Source: an uncultured Bacteroidota bacterium (lineage in GTDB: Bacteria; Bacteroidota; Bacteroidia; Chitinophagales; Chitinophagaceae). From it: 64,000 nt of DNA. The stretch lies in NCBI GenBank assembly GCA_903835005.1, contig CAILLK010000014.1, forward strand, positions 23,525 to 87,524. Direction: 5' to 3'. Below are positions 1 through 10,268 of this stretch, piece after piece; position 1 is the stretch's first letter; each line of letters begins with the position of its first letter. The notes under the pieces are model-generated. The model was not told the DNA's origin, ran no database searches, and saw nothing but the letters and a program-made list of their open reading frames with translations. The translations under genes were made by a program, and so were the position numbers.

Positions 1-170
1 GGCAGAATAAAAATGTAAATAAAATCAGGGTCCGTTTCATAGGTATATTTTTCACTAAGTTACGACTCTTATTTAAAATTCATGTATTTTATATGGATTT
101 ATTTTTTATGGTTTTTTTCGCCTGAAAATAATAACCATCTCCAAAATTCACTCCAAACACTCCACAAGCA

Positions 171-201
171 AAAAGGGCTATCCATAACGGAAAGCCCTTT
201 T
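171..201 (-). terminator. Intrinsic terminator of the giant Ig-repeat gene
   Basis: A perfect 9-bp inverted repeat (AAAAGGGCT at 171-179 and AGCCCTTTT at 193-201) with a 13-nt loop lies 25 bases past the stop codon at 226. Read on the minus strand the second arm ends in a run of five U residues, the usual form of a Rho-independent terminator. Confidence 0.8.
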
Positions 202-225
202 ATATTTTCTCAATTGTGCATCATT

Positions 226-3200
226 CTATTGCTCAATAACCATGTGGAATACCCTGCTTTCTTCGGCAGTGCGAACAGAGAGTATATACATACCGTTGGC
301 AAGCTTGGTTCCCAGGGTCACATGCTCATTCAGCTTACCGCCGGTAGCAATAACCTTACTGGTATACACTACCTGGCCTAGCACATCGGTAAGCTCAAGG
401 TTTACTTCCTCATTGTTTACACCCACGCTGCCCTTGATGATAAAGTCGCCTTTATTCGGGTTTGGTACCACGCTGATGTCTCCAATGGTGTTGGTCAGTT
501 GACCTACGCCTACATTAGCAACCTGTATATATACCCACTGGTGTCCGGTTGCGCGGCAATAACCACTGCTGGTTACCTGGCAAGAGATAGAATCAGCGGC
601 CTGGGCCACACTGGCAGAGTCTGTGTATACATTGGTTGTAGCGCCTGCTACCGGAACACTGTTTTTAAACCACTGGTAAGTTGGATCAACACCGCCATTA
701 ACTACACTTGCAGTCATGGTTACTTTTGCACCCAGCTGAACCATCGTACCTGGAGTAGTAGCAATCGTTACCACGGGTACCATTGGCGTATCTATCTTAA
801 TTACAAGGTTGGCGCTTGTATCGGTATTTTCCAGGCGGCAAGGATAGTTGCTCTGCATAATACAATAGATAACATCGTTATTTACCGGCAGGAACGAATA
901 ATCTGATGCTGAAGACACTATAACACCATTTTTCATCCAGGTAAACAATGGTGCATTACCACCATAAACCGGGTTAATTGTAATGTCGGCAACAGTACCC
1001 TGGCATACTGTATCTCCCGGATGGGAAGTCAGTGTCAGAGATGGATGACCGAATGGCTGTACATGCATTCTCTGCGAATCACTTGCAGTGGCTGGTAAAG
1101 GACAAATCGCATTGCTGGTCATAGTAACTCCTACTAAATCGCCATTGGCTGGTATAAATGTATAGGTATTGCTGGTAGCCACACTTGTACCGTTAACATG
1201 CCACTGGTATACCGGAGCTGGTCCGCCATTAGTAGGCGCTGGTGTAAATACAACTGTAGTTCCTGTACATACAGTAGTATCCGGAGTGATGGTAAGATTA
1301 ACTGCTGGTACACTATTGGGTATGGTAGAAACAGGAGCGCTACCCGCCATAGTAACACTGCAACCTGTGGCTGTAGCTGTTCCGATAACTGTATAACTGC
1401 CTACTACTGTCTGAAGGCCGAATCCGATTGGTGACCCGGTACCACCGAAGGAGCCGGTAGCAACCAAACCGTTGTACAGCATATAGTTTACACCAACTGT
1501 TGAACCGTTCAGGCCAATATTTACACCAATACCATGATCGCAATACGCGCCGCCGCCTGTTACATTAAATATGAGCGGCAATGGTACCACAGTAACATTG
1601 AGCGAAGAATAGCAGGCGCCGGGTGAATGCATATAAGTGATCGTAGCAGATCCAACTGCACTTCCGAATACCACGCCTGTTGTAGAAACAGGAGCTATAA
1701 CGGAATTTGAACTTGACCATACACCTCCGCCAACAGCATCGCTGAGGGCCGATGTACCGCCAAGGCACACAATCGGGTTCCCGGTTATTACTGCCGGCTG
1801 AACATCTACTGTCACTGGCTGGAATACCGAACAACCGTTAACTGTATAACTGATTGTGGTAGTTCCTGCGGCAACTCCGGTCATAACACCAGATGTCGCT
1901 CCAATATTACCAACAGTTGGCACTGTACTGGTCCAGGTACCGGAAGGTGTAGGATCAGTGAAGAACAGTGATTGTCCCTGGCATACCGAATCTCCGCCGG
2001 ATATTACTCCTGGCAGCGCTATTACATTTACTGTAGTATCTACATAACATCCGGCACCCAATGTATAGGTAATTGTGGTAGTACCACCCGAAACACCGGT
2101 TACCACACCAGATGAACTTACTGTTGCAATACCTGTATTGTTGCTGCTCCAGCCGCTGCCAGGCACCGCATCTGCAAATACGATGCTCTGCAATACACAC
2201 ACCGTATTTGTTGTAGCTGATATCGGGCCCGGTACAGGGTTAACTGTCATATCCATCATTGCCGGGCAGGCTGTACCGCCCACCAAATAAGATATAGTTG
2301 TAGTTCCTGAACTTACTCCTGAAACAACACCTGAAGTTGAAACTGTTGCTGCAGCGGTCGAACTGGACCAAACACCACCAGGTGTAGCATCAGCCAGTGG
2401 AGAGGTCATTCCGATACAGACTGTATTGATACCAGTTATTGGCAGCGGTGTTGCATTCACAAATACTATGGTTGAAACAGCACATCCGGTTGCAGGTAGC
2501 ACATAAGATATAACCGAACTACCCGCTGCTACGCCGGTTACAACACCGGTCAGTGAAGTTATGGTTGCATCGGCCATAGTAACACTGGACCATGTTCCGC
2601 CTGTAGGATAGGTTGACAAAGTAAGTGTCTGGCCCACACATACACTAAAGCTGCCGGTTGATGATGTTGGCGCATTAGGCGTCTGATTTACGGTTACAAC
2701 AAATGGAGGCGTAACACATCCCGCTCCGGTTGAATAAGTAACCGTATCAGTTCCTGGCAGAAGACCGGTAACAACGCCAGCCGGCGTTACAGAAGCAATT
2801 GCTGAGCTGCTTAATGCCCAGGTACCCGCACCCGAACTGTCATAAAGTGTTAAGGATTGTGCCTCGCAAATTACTGCCGGAACAGAACTATAAATTGCAG
2901 TTGGCAGGTTGATCACATTAACCGGCATTGAGGTGCTGCATCCTGTTGACAGCAACGTGAAGGATATGTTGGTGGTACCTGTTGTGGTAGGGTTTGCTGT
3001 TGCAGTCCCGGTTGTTGGCAGAATGGAAGCAATGGCAGTTGCAGAACTTGCCCACGTACCAACCCCTGATGCATCTGTATAATTAGCCGTAGATCCCAGA
3101 CAAATAGCTGAAGGGCCGGAGATAGCAGATGGAAGACCATTGATAACTACCGGATAGGTAACATAGCAGCTGGTAGCAGACAGAGTATAAGTAACATTAA

Positions 3201-6200
3201 TAGTTCCGTTAGCTACTCCGGTCAGATTTCCGGAAGCATCTATTGAGCCCAGAGTAGGATTACTTGTACTCCAAACGCCGCCTGAAGTTGGGTCAGTATA
3301 AACACCAGTCTGGCCAACACAAAGCGTTGACGGGCCGGATATAGCTGATGGCAGCGGATTTACTGTTATTGTTCTTGCAGCAGTACACCCGGTTGCCAGG
3401 ATAGTATAATTAATTGTTGCTGTTGTTCCGGCTGAAACACCCGTAATAATACCTGTCGTGTAGCCCGCTGTCGCTATTGAAGGAATGGTGCTGGTCCATA
3501 CCCCGCCTAGTGTAGCGTCCGTAAGGTCTATTGTCAGGCCCACACATACTACCGAATCGCCGATGACTGGAGTAATAGGATTAACAACCACCGGCGCTAT
3601 ACTGTTGCAACCAACGGCTCCGTAAGTAATAATTACAGTTCCCGAAGAAATTCCCGTTACTACACCAGAAGTACTTACACTACCCAGCGACGGACTGCCT
3701 GATGACCATGCGCCACCCGGAGTTGCATCTGCAAGAGTTGTTGTACTTCCTACACATACATTTAATGTACCGGTTATAGGCAAAGGATGCGGAGATACAT
3801 TGAAAGGTGTAGTTGCTGCACAACTTCCTACAGTATAGGAAATAGTAACAGTACCTGTCAGTGTAGGCCCGGTAGTTATCAAACCTGTAGCTGCGCCGAT
3901 AGATGCAATTGCAGGGTTACTGCTGCTCCATGCTCCGCCTGCTGTTGGGTCAGCCATAGATGCCCCGTTTGGAATACATACACCAGATGGCCCGGTAATA
4001 GGCGCAGGAGTCTGGTTTACTGTTACGGGTATAGTCCGCAAACAAGTTGTTGGTAAGGTATAAGTTACCACACCTGTTCCGGGTACAATACCATATATAC
4101 TTCCCGTAGTCGGGTTAATGGTAGCTGTTGTTACGGGAGCAACGGTCCATGTTCCACCTGGTGATGATGAACTTAATGTTAAAGAATCGCCTGTACAGAT
4201 ATGCGATGTTCCGGTAATTGTTCCCGGAAGCGGATTAACCGTTACAGGTTGTGTTGCTGAGCAACCTGCTACTGTAAAGCTTACAATAGAAGGGCTTCCT
4301 GCATTTATACCGGTTAATGTACCGGTTGAGGTGCTGATGGTAGCATAGGCAGTAGAAGAAATACTCCAGGATCCACCACTTGTAGGGTCTGTAAGGACGG
4401 TAGATGATCCCTGGCAAACCTGGAACGTACCTGTTATTGGCGCGGGTAGCGGGTTAATAGTAACATAAGCCCAGCTCTGGCAACTTGTAGAAGTACTTGT
4501 ATATACTACAGCTGCCTGAGTTTGTAAAGTTCCGCCTGTTATGTCAGCAGTTACAACGCCTGTGCCCGATACGGTAGCGAGCGCTGATGAAACCGGAGCA
4601 ATAGACCATGTTCCCGGTGTAGTTGCATCATGCAATGGCAACGATGCCCCCTGGCATATGACCATTGGCACACCTGATACTGTTGTTATTGATGCCGGCT
4701 GACCTATCACCGTAATGCTCTTTGTTTGCTGGCATCCCGACCCCAGCGAGTACGTAATAGTCGCCGTCCCTGGGCTTATACCATATATATATCCGCTGAA
4801 AGTTCCAGCCGAAGCAACAATAGGTGCACTGCTGGTCCAGCTACCTCCGGGTACTCCATCGGTAAACAGTACTGAATCGCCTACACAAACTGTAGCAGGG
4901 CCTGTAACCACAGTTGGAGATGGAGTAACGTTAACAGTAACATTTGATGTACATCCGGTTGGTGCTGTACAGGTAATTACAGTTGATGAACCGGTAGTTA
5001 TTCCGGTTACAATACCGCTTGCAAATCCAATTGAAGCATTCCCAGGTATACTGCTTGTCCAGGTTGAGCCGGGTATACTGGATGTCAGGATTGCGGTAGC
5101 GCCTACACACAATCCGGTTGGCCCGCTAATTACAGGCAATGGGTTAATGCTTACGGTTACTGTTCCGGTCATTGTCCGGAAACAGCCTGATGCCGGATAA
5201 GTGGCTACTATAGTATAGGCTCCTGCTGCTGTTTGTGGCCCGAAAGTAATGGATGAGCCGGTACCAGGCAGTGTTGCTACAGCAGTACCGCCATTTTTAA
5301 GGGTATAGTTTATGCCAGCTGATGAACAGGTAAGGCCAATAGTTATTCCGGTTCCGCTTGCACAGTAGCTATATGTTCCGGTAGCTGGGGTCATGGTGCA
5401 CAATGGTGGTATCGGGTTAACTGAAACAATTGCTGCTGTTGCACAACCTGAGGCCAACTGATACCTGATTGTAGCCGATCCGCCGGCAACACCGGTAAGT
5501 ACTCCTGTTGTACCAACAATTGTTGCAATAGTAGGGTTCAGGCTTGTCCATGTTCCGCCGCCCGATCCGTCAGTAAGTGTGATTGTCGATCCTGCGCAAA
5601 CAGTGGTAGGCCCTGCTATTGACAATGGCAACGGATTAACATTTACGGTAACCGGCCTTGAACAACCGGTAGTTGATGTATAGGTAAATACCTGTAAACC
5701 ATTATTAATACCTGTTACAACACCCGTAATTGCATTAATATCAGCATTGGTGCCTGTTACAGGCGACCAGGTACCTCCGGGTGTGGATGGATCCGAAAGA
5801 GTAATTGTACTTCCGACACACACTACCGGGGATGTAGGCGTTATAGCTCCCGGCATTGGGTTAACTGTAATGATTGAAGATGTAGAACAGCCTACACCCA
5901 ATGTATAAGTCACAGTAGCAGTTCCCGGAGCTACACCGGTTACAGTTGCTGTTGTTATCGTGCCAATTATAGTAGCTATTGAGGTTGGAGTAATATTCCA
6001 AATCCCTCCGGAGATACTGTCAAATAAAACGGTGGTCGCACCCTGGCAAACACTGAGCACACCCGAAATATGAGGCGGGGTTGTGTTTACTGTAACCAGA
6101 TAGGTCACATAACATCCCGAAACCGTATAAGTAATCAGCTGAGTGCCTACTCCCATACCGGTAACTGTGCCGGATGGCGACACCATGGCATGTGGGCCGC

Positions 6201-8583
6201 TGGTGGTAAAGATACCGCCAGGTGTTGCATCTGTAAGGGTAATAGTTGTGCCTACACACAAGCTGGTTAACCCTGTAATGGGCATCGGCAACGGATTAAC
6301 AGATATAGCCATAGTCGCTTTGCAACCAAGTGTGTTGGTAAAAGTGATTGTATCTGAAACAGGAGCAATCCCGTTAACAAGCCCTGTAGCACTGCCTATA
6401 GTTGTTATTAGCGGATTGGATGCCGACCATACACCCGCATCAGCATCAGTAAGAAGAAGTGTTTGTCCTACACATACTACTGCCGGACCTCCTCCCGGCA
6501 CCGTAATCGGGCTGGTCAGTGGATTCACGGTAACTACATATACCGAAGGACAAGGGGAAGTACCCGCAGTATAACTAATCGAATCGACACCTCCCGGCGC
6601 TATACCAACCATTACTCCTGAAGAAGGGTTGGGAATATAAATTGTGGATCCTGATCCGCTCACAAGCCAGAGCCCTCCCGATGTAGGGTCCGTAAGTGTA
6701 ATGGTATCACCAATGCACACCTGTGTCGGGCCGGATATTGGCCCGGGTATGGATTGCACATTCACAGTAGCAGTAGTTAAACACCCCGTTGACAGTGTAT
6801 ACGTAATGGTAATAATTCCGGCCGAAAGCCCGGTAAGATTACCCGTTACCGGATTAATTGTCCCTAATAGGGATGGCGATGCACTCCAGGTCCCGCCCGG
6901 AGATCCGTCAAACTCAATTGCACTGCCATCTACGCATACGGCTAATGTACCACTGCCGCTGATTGTGAATGGCGAAGGATTAACCGTAACATATTTGGTC
7001 ACAAAACAACCTGATGGCATGGTATAAGTAACCATAGCTCCGGGTGCGGTTGTTGCGGAGATTCCCGTCACAACACCCGTACTTCCCACAATTGATATAA
7101 GGCCTGAGGTGGAGCTCCATGTCCCGCCCGCTGTAGCATCAAATAGAGTTGTTGATGTACCAATACACATAGCTCCGCCTCCCGTTATTGGTGCCGGATC
7201 GGCAACTACGGTTACGCCTCTCCATGCTTTGCACGAGCCTCCCAATGTATAGGTTATTATTGCTGTAGTACCCACCGAAACACCAGTAACTACACCCGTT
7301 ACCGCTGAAATGCTCGCTATTCCGGGCGCCGTACTCGTCCATGTACCACCCGGCGGACTATCACTGAGGGTAATCGTTTGCCCCTGGCACACAGTAAGTG
7401 GACCGGTTATTGCACCCGGAGCGCCTACTACTGTCATGTGTATGGTATCTGCAAGCTGGCAACCTGCCGAGTCAGTTACTGTACAATAATAGTTGGTTGA
7501 TACGGAGGGCGTAGCCACAGGATTAACACACGTTACGCAGCTTAAGCCCAGGGATGGGCCCCATAAGTAAGTTGGGGGTGTTGAGTAAGGTGTTACTGCG
7601 CCCATAGTTAAGGTTACCGCAGTTCCCGAACAAATTGTCGTATCATGCGTACGATGTAATGTCAATGATGTCGGATAAACCTTTGTATATAAGGTATCCG
7701 TACAGCCATAACCTGAGTAAGGCGTGAGTATAACTGCATATGTAGTGGTAACAGTTGGGGAAGTAACAACTACAGACTGGCTCGTGCCATACGTCGCAGT
7801 AAAGGTTAAGGAGTCAGTCCATGAATAACCGGAATATCCGTCCGGTCCTGTCAGTGTAGTAGAACCTGATGCGCAGGTAACAATATTATCAGCTACAAAA
7901 CCACAACTCATATCCAGATAACCATAACCAAAATGCCCTCCAAGTGTACAGCCCTGAGCTACAAACGATACAGTAGCTGTTTTGCCTGCCTCACCCGGAA
8001 ATTTCAGATTACCCATAGTCCATGTTTTGTACGTAACATCCGAGCCGGGAATAGAAGATGCAAGAAATCCTGGTTCAGAACCATCACCTACATAATTGTA
8101 TGAATCACACGCTACAATATTTCCGGTAATGGAGTCGCGCGCTTCTACTATAAACCTGGGTTGCTGATACTCAAAATGAGAAGTGCCCGGGTTTTCAAGA
8201 ACTACGGCATACCTGTATATAAAGCTGTAAAGACCTGGCCCTGATGGTACGTGCACATTATAAGCACATTTCATTGTCGATTGGTTGGCTGAATCCCTAC
8301 CAAGCTTTAAGGAGTGCAGTCCGCCACCAGGTGCAACTACAGGAAAACCACCATAAGCATCGGTAGCTACCATGGTTGTCAGAGTATGAAGTCCGGGCAC
8401 CGGCGCTGTTGATGTAAATGTGTAAGCTATTGCAGTACCTACATTATAACAACTGCCTCGCCAGTATAGCCAGTCAGCAGTACCCGCTGTTTCAAAGTCT
8501 ATGTTAGGCGGGCATTGTGCTTGTGCGTTAAATAAAAATCCTAAAATGAATAGGGGAAGAATAAGTGTAATCTTACGGTTCAT
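226..8583 (-). CDS. Giant secreted Ig-like repeat protein with T9SS sorting domain
   Basis: 2785 aa. A signal peptide (about residues 1-22, ending AQA) is followed by a roughly 240-residue N-terminal domain beginning CPPNIDFETAG. The bulk is about 25 tandem repeats of roughly 75-85 aa, each of the form ITGxxxVCxGxTxxLTDxTxGGxW, then TGVVTGVxxGTxxITYTL and GCxxTxxVTVN, resembling bacterial Big_2-type Ig-like domains. Nearly every repeat has one Cys in VCxG and one in the later GC motif, so an intradomain disulfide is plausible. Two non-canonical segments interrupt the array (after repeat 9 and after repeat 25), and further Ig/PKD-like modules follow. The last ~90 residues form a type A T9SS domain (VVPNPNKGDF, then LTDVLGQVVY, ending FHMVIEQ), so export by T9SS and cell-surface anchoring or release is expected. 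An adhesin or matrix role is inference. It is the sole gene between its terminator and the paa operon. Confidence 0.9.
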   Translation of the reverse strand: MNRKITLILPLFILGFLFNAQAQCPPNIDFETAGTADWLYWRGSCYNVGTAIAYTFTSTAPVPGLHTLTTMVATDAYGGFPVVAPGGGLHSLKLGRDSANQSTMKCAYNVHVPSGPGLYSFIYRYAVVLENPGTSHFEYQQPRFIVEARDSITGNIVACDSYNYVGDGSEPGFLASSIPGSDVTYKTWTMGNLKFPGEAGKTATVSFVAQGCTLGGHFGYGYLDMSCGFVADNIVTCASGSTTLTGPDGYSGYSWTDSLTFTATYGTSQSVVVTSPTVTTTYAVILTPYSGYGCTDTLYTKVYPTSLTLHRTHDTTICSGTAVTLTMGAVTPYSTPPTYLWGPSLGLSCVTCVNPVATPSVSTNYYCTVTDSAGCQLADTIHMTVVGAPGAITGPLTVCQGQTITLSDSPPGGTWTSTAPGIASISAVTGVVTGVSVGTTAIITYTLGGSCKAWRGVTVVADPAPITGGGAMCIGTSTTLFDATAGGTWSSTSGLISIVGSTGVVTGISATTAPGAMVTYTMPSGCFVTKYVTVNPSPFTISGSGTLAVCVDGSAIEFDGSPGGTWSASPSLLGTINPVTGNLTGLSAGIITITYTLSTGCLTTATVNVQSIPGPISGPTQVCIGDTITLTDPTSGGLWLVSGSGSTIYIPNPSSGVMVGIAPGGVDSISYTAGTSPCPSVYVVTVNPLTSPITVPGGGPAVVCVGQTLLLTDADAGVWSASNPLITTIGSATGLVNGIAPVSDTITFTNTLGCKATMAISVNPLPMPITGLTSLCVGTTITLTDATPGGIFTTSGPHAMVSPSGTVTGMGVGTQLITYTVSGCYVTYLVTVNTTPPHISGVLSVCQGATTVLFDSISGGIWNITPTSIATIIGTITTATVTGVAPGTATVTYTLGVGCSTSSIITVNPMPGAITPTSPVVCVGSTITLSDPSTPGGTWSPVTGTNADINAITGVVTGINNGLQVFTYTSTTGCSRPVTVNVNPLPLSIAGPTTVCAGSTITLTDGSGGGTWTSLNPTIATIVGTTGVLTGVAGGSATIRYQLASGCATAAIVSVNPIPPLCTMTPATGTYSYCASGTGITIGLTCSSAGINYTLKNGGTAVATLPGTGSSITFGPQTAAGAYTIVATYPASGCFRTMTGTVTVSINPLPVISGPTGLCVGATAILTSSIPGSTWTSSIPGNASIGFASGIVTGITTGSSTVITCTAPTGCTSNVTVNVTPSPTVVTGPATVCVGDSVLFTDGVPGGSWTSSAPIVASAGTFSGYIYGISPGTATITYSLGSGCQQTKSITVIGQPASITTVSGVPMVICQGASLPLHDATTPGTWSIAPVSSALATVSGTGVVTADITGGTLQTQAAVVYTSTSTSCQSWAYVTINPLPAPITGTFQVCQGSSTVLTDPTSGGSWSISSTAYATISTSTGTLTGINAGSPSIVSFTVAGCSATQPVTVNPLPGTITGTSHICTGDSLTLSSSSPGGTWTVAPVTTATINPTTGSIYGIVPGTGVVTYTLPTTCLRTIPVTVNQTPAPITGPSGVCIPNGASMADPTAGGAWSSSNPAIASIGAATGLITTGPTLTGTVTISYTVGSCAATTPFNVSPHPLPITGTLNVCVGSTTTLADATPGGAWSSGSPSLGSVSTSGVVTGISSGTVIITYGAVGCNSIAPVVVNPITPVIGDSVVCVGLTIDLTDATLGGVWTSTIPSIATAGYTTGIITGVSAGTTATINYTILATGCTAARTITVNPLPSAISGPSTLCVGQTGVYTDPTSGGVWSTSNPTLGSIDASGNLTGVANGTINVTYTLSATSCYVTYPVVINGLPSAISGPSAICLGSTANYTDASGVGTWASSATAIASILPTTGTATANPTTTGTTNISFTLLSTGCSTSMPVNVINLPTAIYSSVPAVICEAQSLTLYDSSGAGTWALSSSAIASVTPAGVVTGLLPGTDTVTYSTGAGCVTPPFVVTVNQTPNAPTSSTGSFSVCVGQTLTLSTYPTGGTWSSVTMADATITSLTGVVTGVAAGSSVISYVLPATGCAVSTIVFVNATPLPITGINTVCIGMTSPLADATPGGVWSSSTAAATVSTSGVVSGVSSGTTTISYLVGGTACPAMMDMTVNPVPGPISATTNTVCVLQSIVFADAVPGSGWSSNNTGIATVSSSGVVTGVSGGTTTITYTLGAGCYVDTTVNVIALPGVISGGDSVCQGQSLFFTDPTPSGTWTSTVPTVGNIGATSGVMTGVAAGTTTISYTVNGCSVFQPVTVDVQPAVITGNPIVCLGGTSALSDAVGGGVWSSSNSVIAPVSTTGVVFGSAVGSATITYMHSPGACYSSLNVTVVPLPLIFNVTGGGAYCDHGIGVNIGLNGSTVGVNYMLYNGLVATGSFGGTGSPIGFGLQTVVGSYTVIGTATATGCSVTMAGSAPVSTIPNSVPAVNLTITPDTTVCTGTTVVFTPAPTNGGPAPVYQWHVNGTSVATSNTYTFIPANGDLVGVTMTSNAICPLPATASDSQRMHVQPFGHPSLTLTSHPGDTVCQGTVADITINPVYGGNAPLFTWMKNGVIVSSASDYSFLPVNNDVIYCIMQSNYPCRLENTDTSANLVIKIDTPMVPVVTIATTPGTMVQLGAKVTMTASVVNGGVDPTYQWFKNSVPVAGATTNVYTDSASVAQAADSISCQVTSSGYCRATGHQWVYIQVANVGVGQLTNTIGDISVVPNPNKGDFIIKGSVGVNNEEVNLELTDVLGQVVYTSKVIATGGKLNEHVTLGTKLANGMYILSVRTAEESRVFHMVIEQ

Positions 8584-9123
8584 AAAATGGAATATAAAAT
8601 CGTTGAAAAATTATTTTTAGCGCTGCTTCTATTGTTACTATTCTATTAAAAATCAGTCATTATAAAATTAAGCTATCCAAAAGATTTAGCAAGTTAAAAC
8701 AATGTTTGGGAATATCAAAAGGATTTAACAATTTTTGATAAAAAATTCCAAATTTGAAATAATTTAATTTTAAATAGTGTATTTTCTACATAATTAAAAC
8801 TATGTCCCGATTACTATAAGGCGTATAAAAAAGCAAAAAGGTTAGGCGTATCTTAATATTTATTTCATCGACATGTATTAACTTCAGACTTCTATACAAT
8901 TTTCGATATTTCGCAATACCCTATTTGCTTGTGGAGGGAATGAACTTAATTTGTATTCTTAAAGTTGACCATTTTAAGATGTATCATATTTCGTTTCAAA
9001 AAATGATTTCCATCATGAATGTATATTATTTATAAATACACTGACTGGTTTTTCACATGCCAGATAATACATTGCGCTATATCAGCATTCATTCAATTTA
9101 TAAGATAACTTTGAAATAATACA
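8584..9123. other. 540-bp AT-rich intergenic region
   Basis: This gap lies between the giant surface-protein gene and paaC, both on the minus strand. It must hold the promoter of the giant gene, but I found no clean TTG-N19-TAnnTTTG pair. No paaD- or paaE-like coding sequence and no RNA gene could be recognised in it. Confidence 0.5.
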
Positions 9124-9936
9124 TCACCATTCCATACCCGGATATGCCCGCTGCATAAACTGCAGTTCAGCCAGAATATATCCCAGATGTTCTGAATGCC
9201 GGCCTTCCTTACCCCCATGCTGCATCCACTTGCCTGCGGGTATATTGAGAGTAGCTTCTTCAAAAATTGCTTTCACCCTGGCCATCCAGAGCGGTTTTAT
9301 CTTTTCCAGATCGGCACCTATGCCACCGTTCAGCATTTCCTTATCAGTATCATTCATCACAAAAAGCTCGCCCGTATACATCCAGAGTTCATCAACGGCA
9401 TATTGCATTTTTGTATGACTTTCTTCAGTACCATCGCCCAGGCGCACTACCCACTCACTGCTCCAGCGCAGGTGGTAGGTAATTTCTTTCAATGATTTTT
9501 CAGCTATAGCAGCCAGCGTTTCGTCAGTGCTCTGCTGCAGTTCTGAATAGAAGTAATAATTAAATGCATCAAAATAGAACGATCGGGCTACCGTATATGC
9601 CCAGTCATTATTGGGCTGCTCCACCAGCAGGTGGTTTCTGAAGTCCCATCCGTCGCGAAGAAATGCCAGGTCATCTTCATCAAGGTTCTTCCCTGCCAAA
9701 ATCGTTTCCTGCAGAACAACCGATGAAAATACACCCGCTTTTTTTTCTGCCGGCAACCGGTTGAATTGCTCTGCCGCATACTGATATAATGACCTTGCCC
9801 TGCCCAGGTGATCAAGGGAGGTATTGGTAAGTGCAATATCCTGCTCCAGTATAGGCCCGTGGCCACACCACTCACCCAGCCTGTGCCCCATTATCAATGC
9901 ATCATCTGCCAGCCTTAGCGTATAGTCTAGTTTCAT
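9124..9936 (-). CDS. paaC: Phenylacetyl-CoA epoxidase subunit PaaC
   Basis: 270 aa, the usual length. PaaC is the structural, non-catalytic ferritin-fold partner of PaaA in the 1,2-phenylacetyl-CoA epoxidase of aerobic phenylacetate degradation, which acts in the cytoplasm. The sequence shows the family pattern: an N-terminal helix with GHRLGEWCGHGP, then LDHLGRARSLYQYAAEQ, LLVEQPNNDWAYTVARSFYFDAF, YHLRWSSEWVVRLGDGTEES, and a C-terminal HLGYILAELQFMQRAYPG. It is the last gene of the paaA-lipoprotein-paaB-paaC run, 20 bp after paaB. The paaD and paaE genes that usually follow are not here. Confidence 0.92.
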   Translation of the reverse strand: MKLDYTLRLADDALIMGHRLGEWCGHGPILEQDIALTNTSLDHLGRARSLYQYAAEQFNRLPAEKKAGVFSSVVLQETILAGKNLDEDDLAFLRDGWDFRNHLLVEQPNNDWAYTVARSFYFDAFNYYFYSELQQSTDETLAAIAEKSLKEITYHLRWSSEWVVRLGDGTEESHTKMQYAVDELWMYTGELFVMNDTDKEMLNGGIGADLEKIKPLWMARVKAIFEEATLNIPAGKWMQHGGKEGRHSEHLGYILAELQFMQRAYPGMEW

Positions 9937-9956
9937 TTTTCTTTTGGAATTGGAAA

Positions 9957-10268
9957 TTACATATATTTAACCTCATCAGGCAGGTTATAAAAAGTTGGGT
10001 GCCGGTATATTTTATCATTGGCAGGTTCGTAAAGCGAATCAGCTTCACTGGGGTCCGATGCAATAATATTTCTACTTTCCACCACCCATATACTTACCCC
10101 TTCCATGCGGCGGGTATATACATCGCGGGCATTTTCTATAGCCATCTGCGCATCGGCGGCATGAAGGCTGCCTGCATGTTTATGATCCAGTCCTGCCTTG
10201 CTGCGGATGAATACTTCCCACAAAGGCCATTCATTTTTATTTTGTTTGCTTTGCTCTGCCATATTCAA
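9957..10268 (-). CDS. paaB: Phenylacetyl-CoA epoxidase subunit PaaB
   Basis: 103 aa. PaaB is the small subunit that bridges PaaAC units. Recognition is firm from EWPLWEVFIRSKAGLDHKHAGSLHAAD split over WPLWEVF and GSLHAAD, then NARDVYTRR, SIWVVES and YRHPTFYNLPD, all typical of PaaB. The start overlaps the stop of the upstream lipoprotein gene by 4 bp, implying translational coupling, and paaC follows after 20 bp. Confidence 0.93.
   Translation of the reverse strand: MNMAEQSKQNKNEWPLWEVFIRSKAGLDHKHAGSLHAADAQMAIENARDVYTRRMEGVSIWVVESRNIIASDPSEADSLYEPANDKIYRHPTFYNLPDEVKYM

Noticed and set aside
4715..5200. A 161-codon plus-strand frame opposite the giant repeat gene
   Set aside because: It is the complement of repeat DNA; its composition simply mirrors the Val/Pro/Thr-rich repeat and it has no family features.
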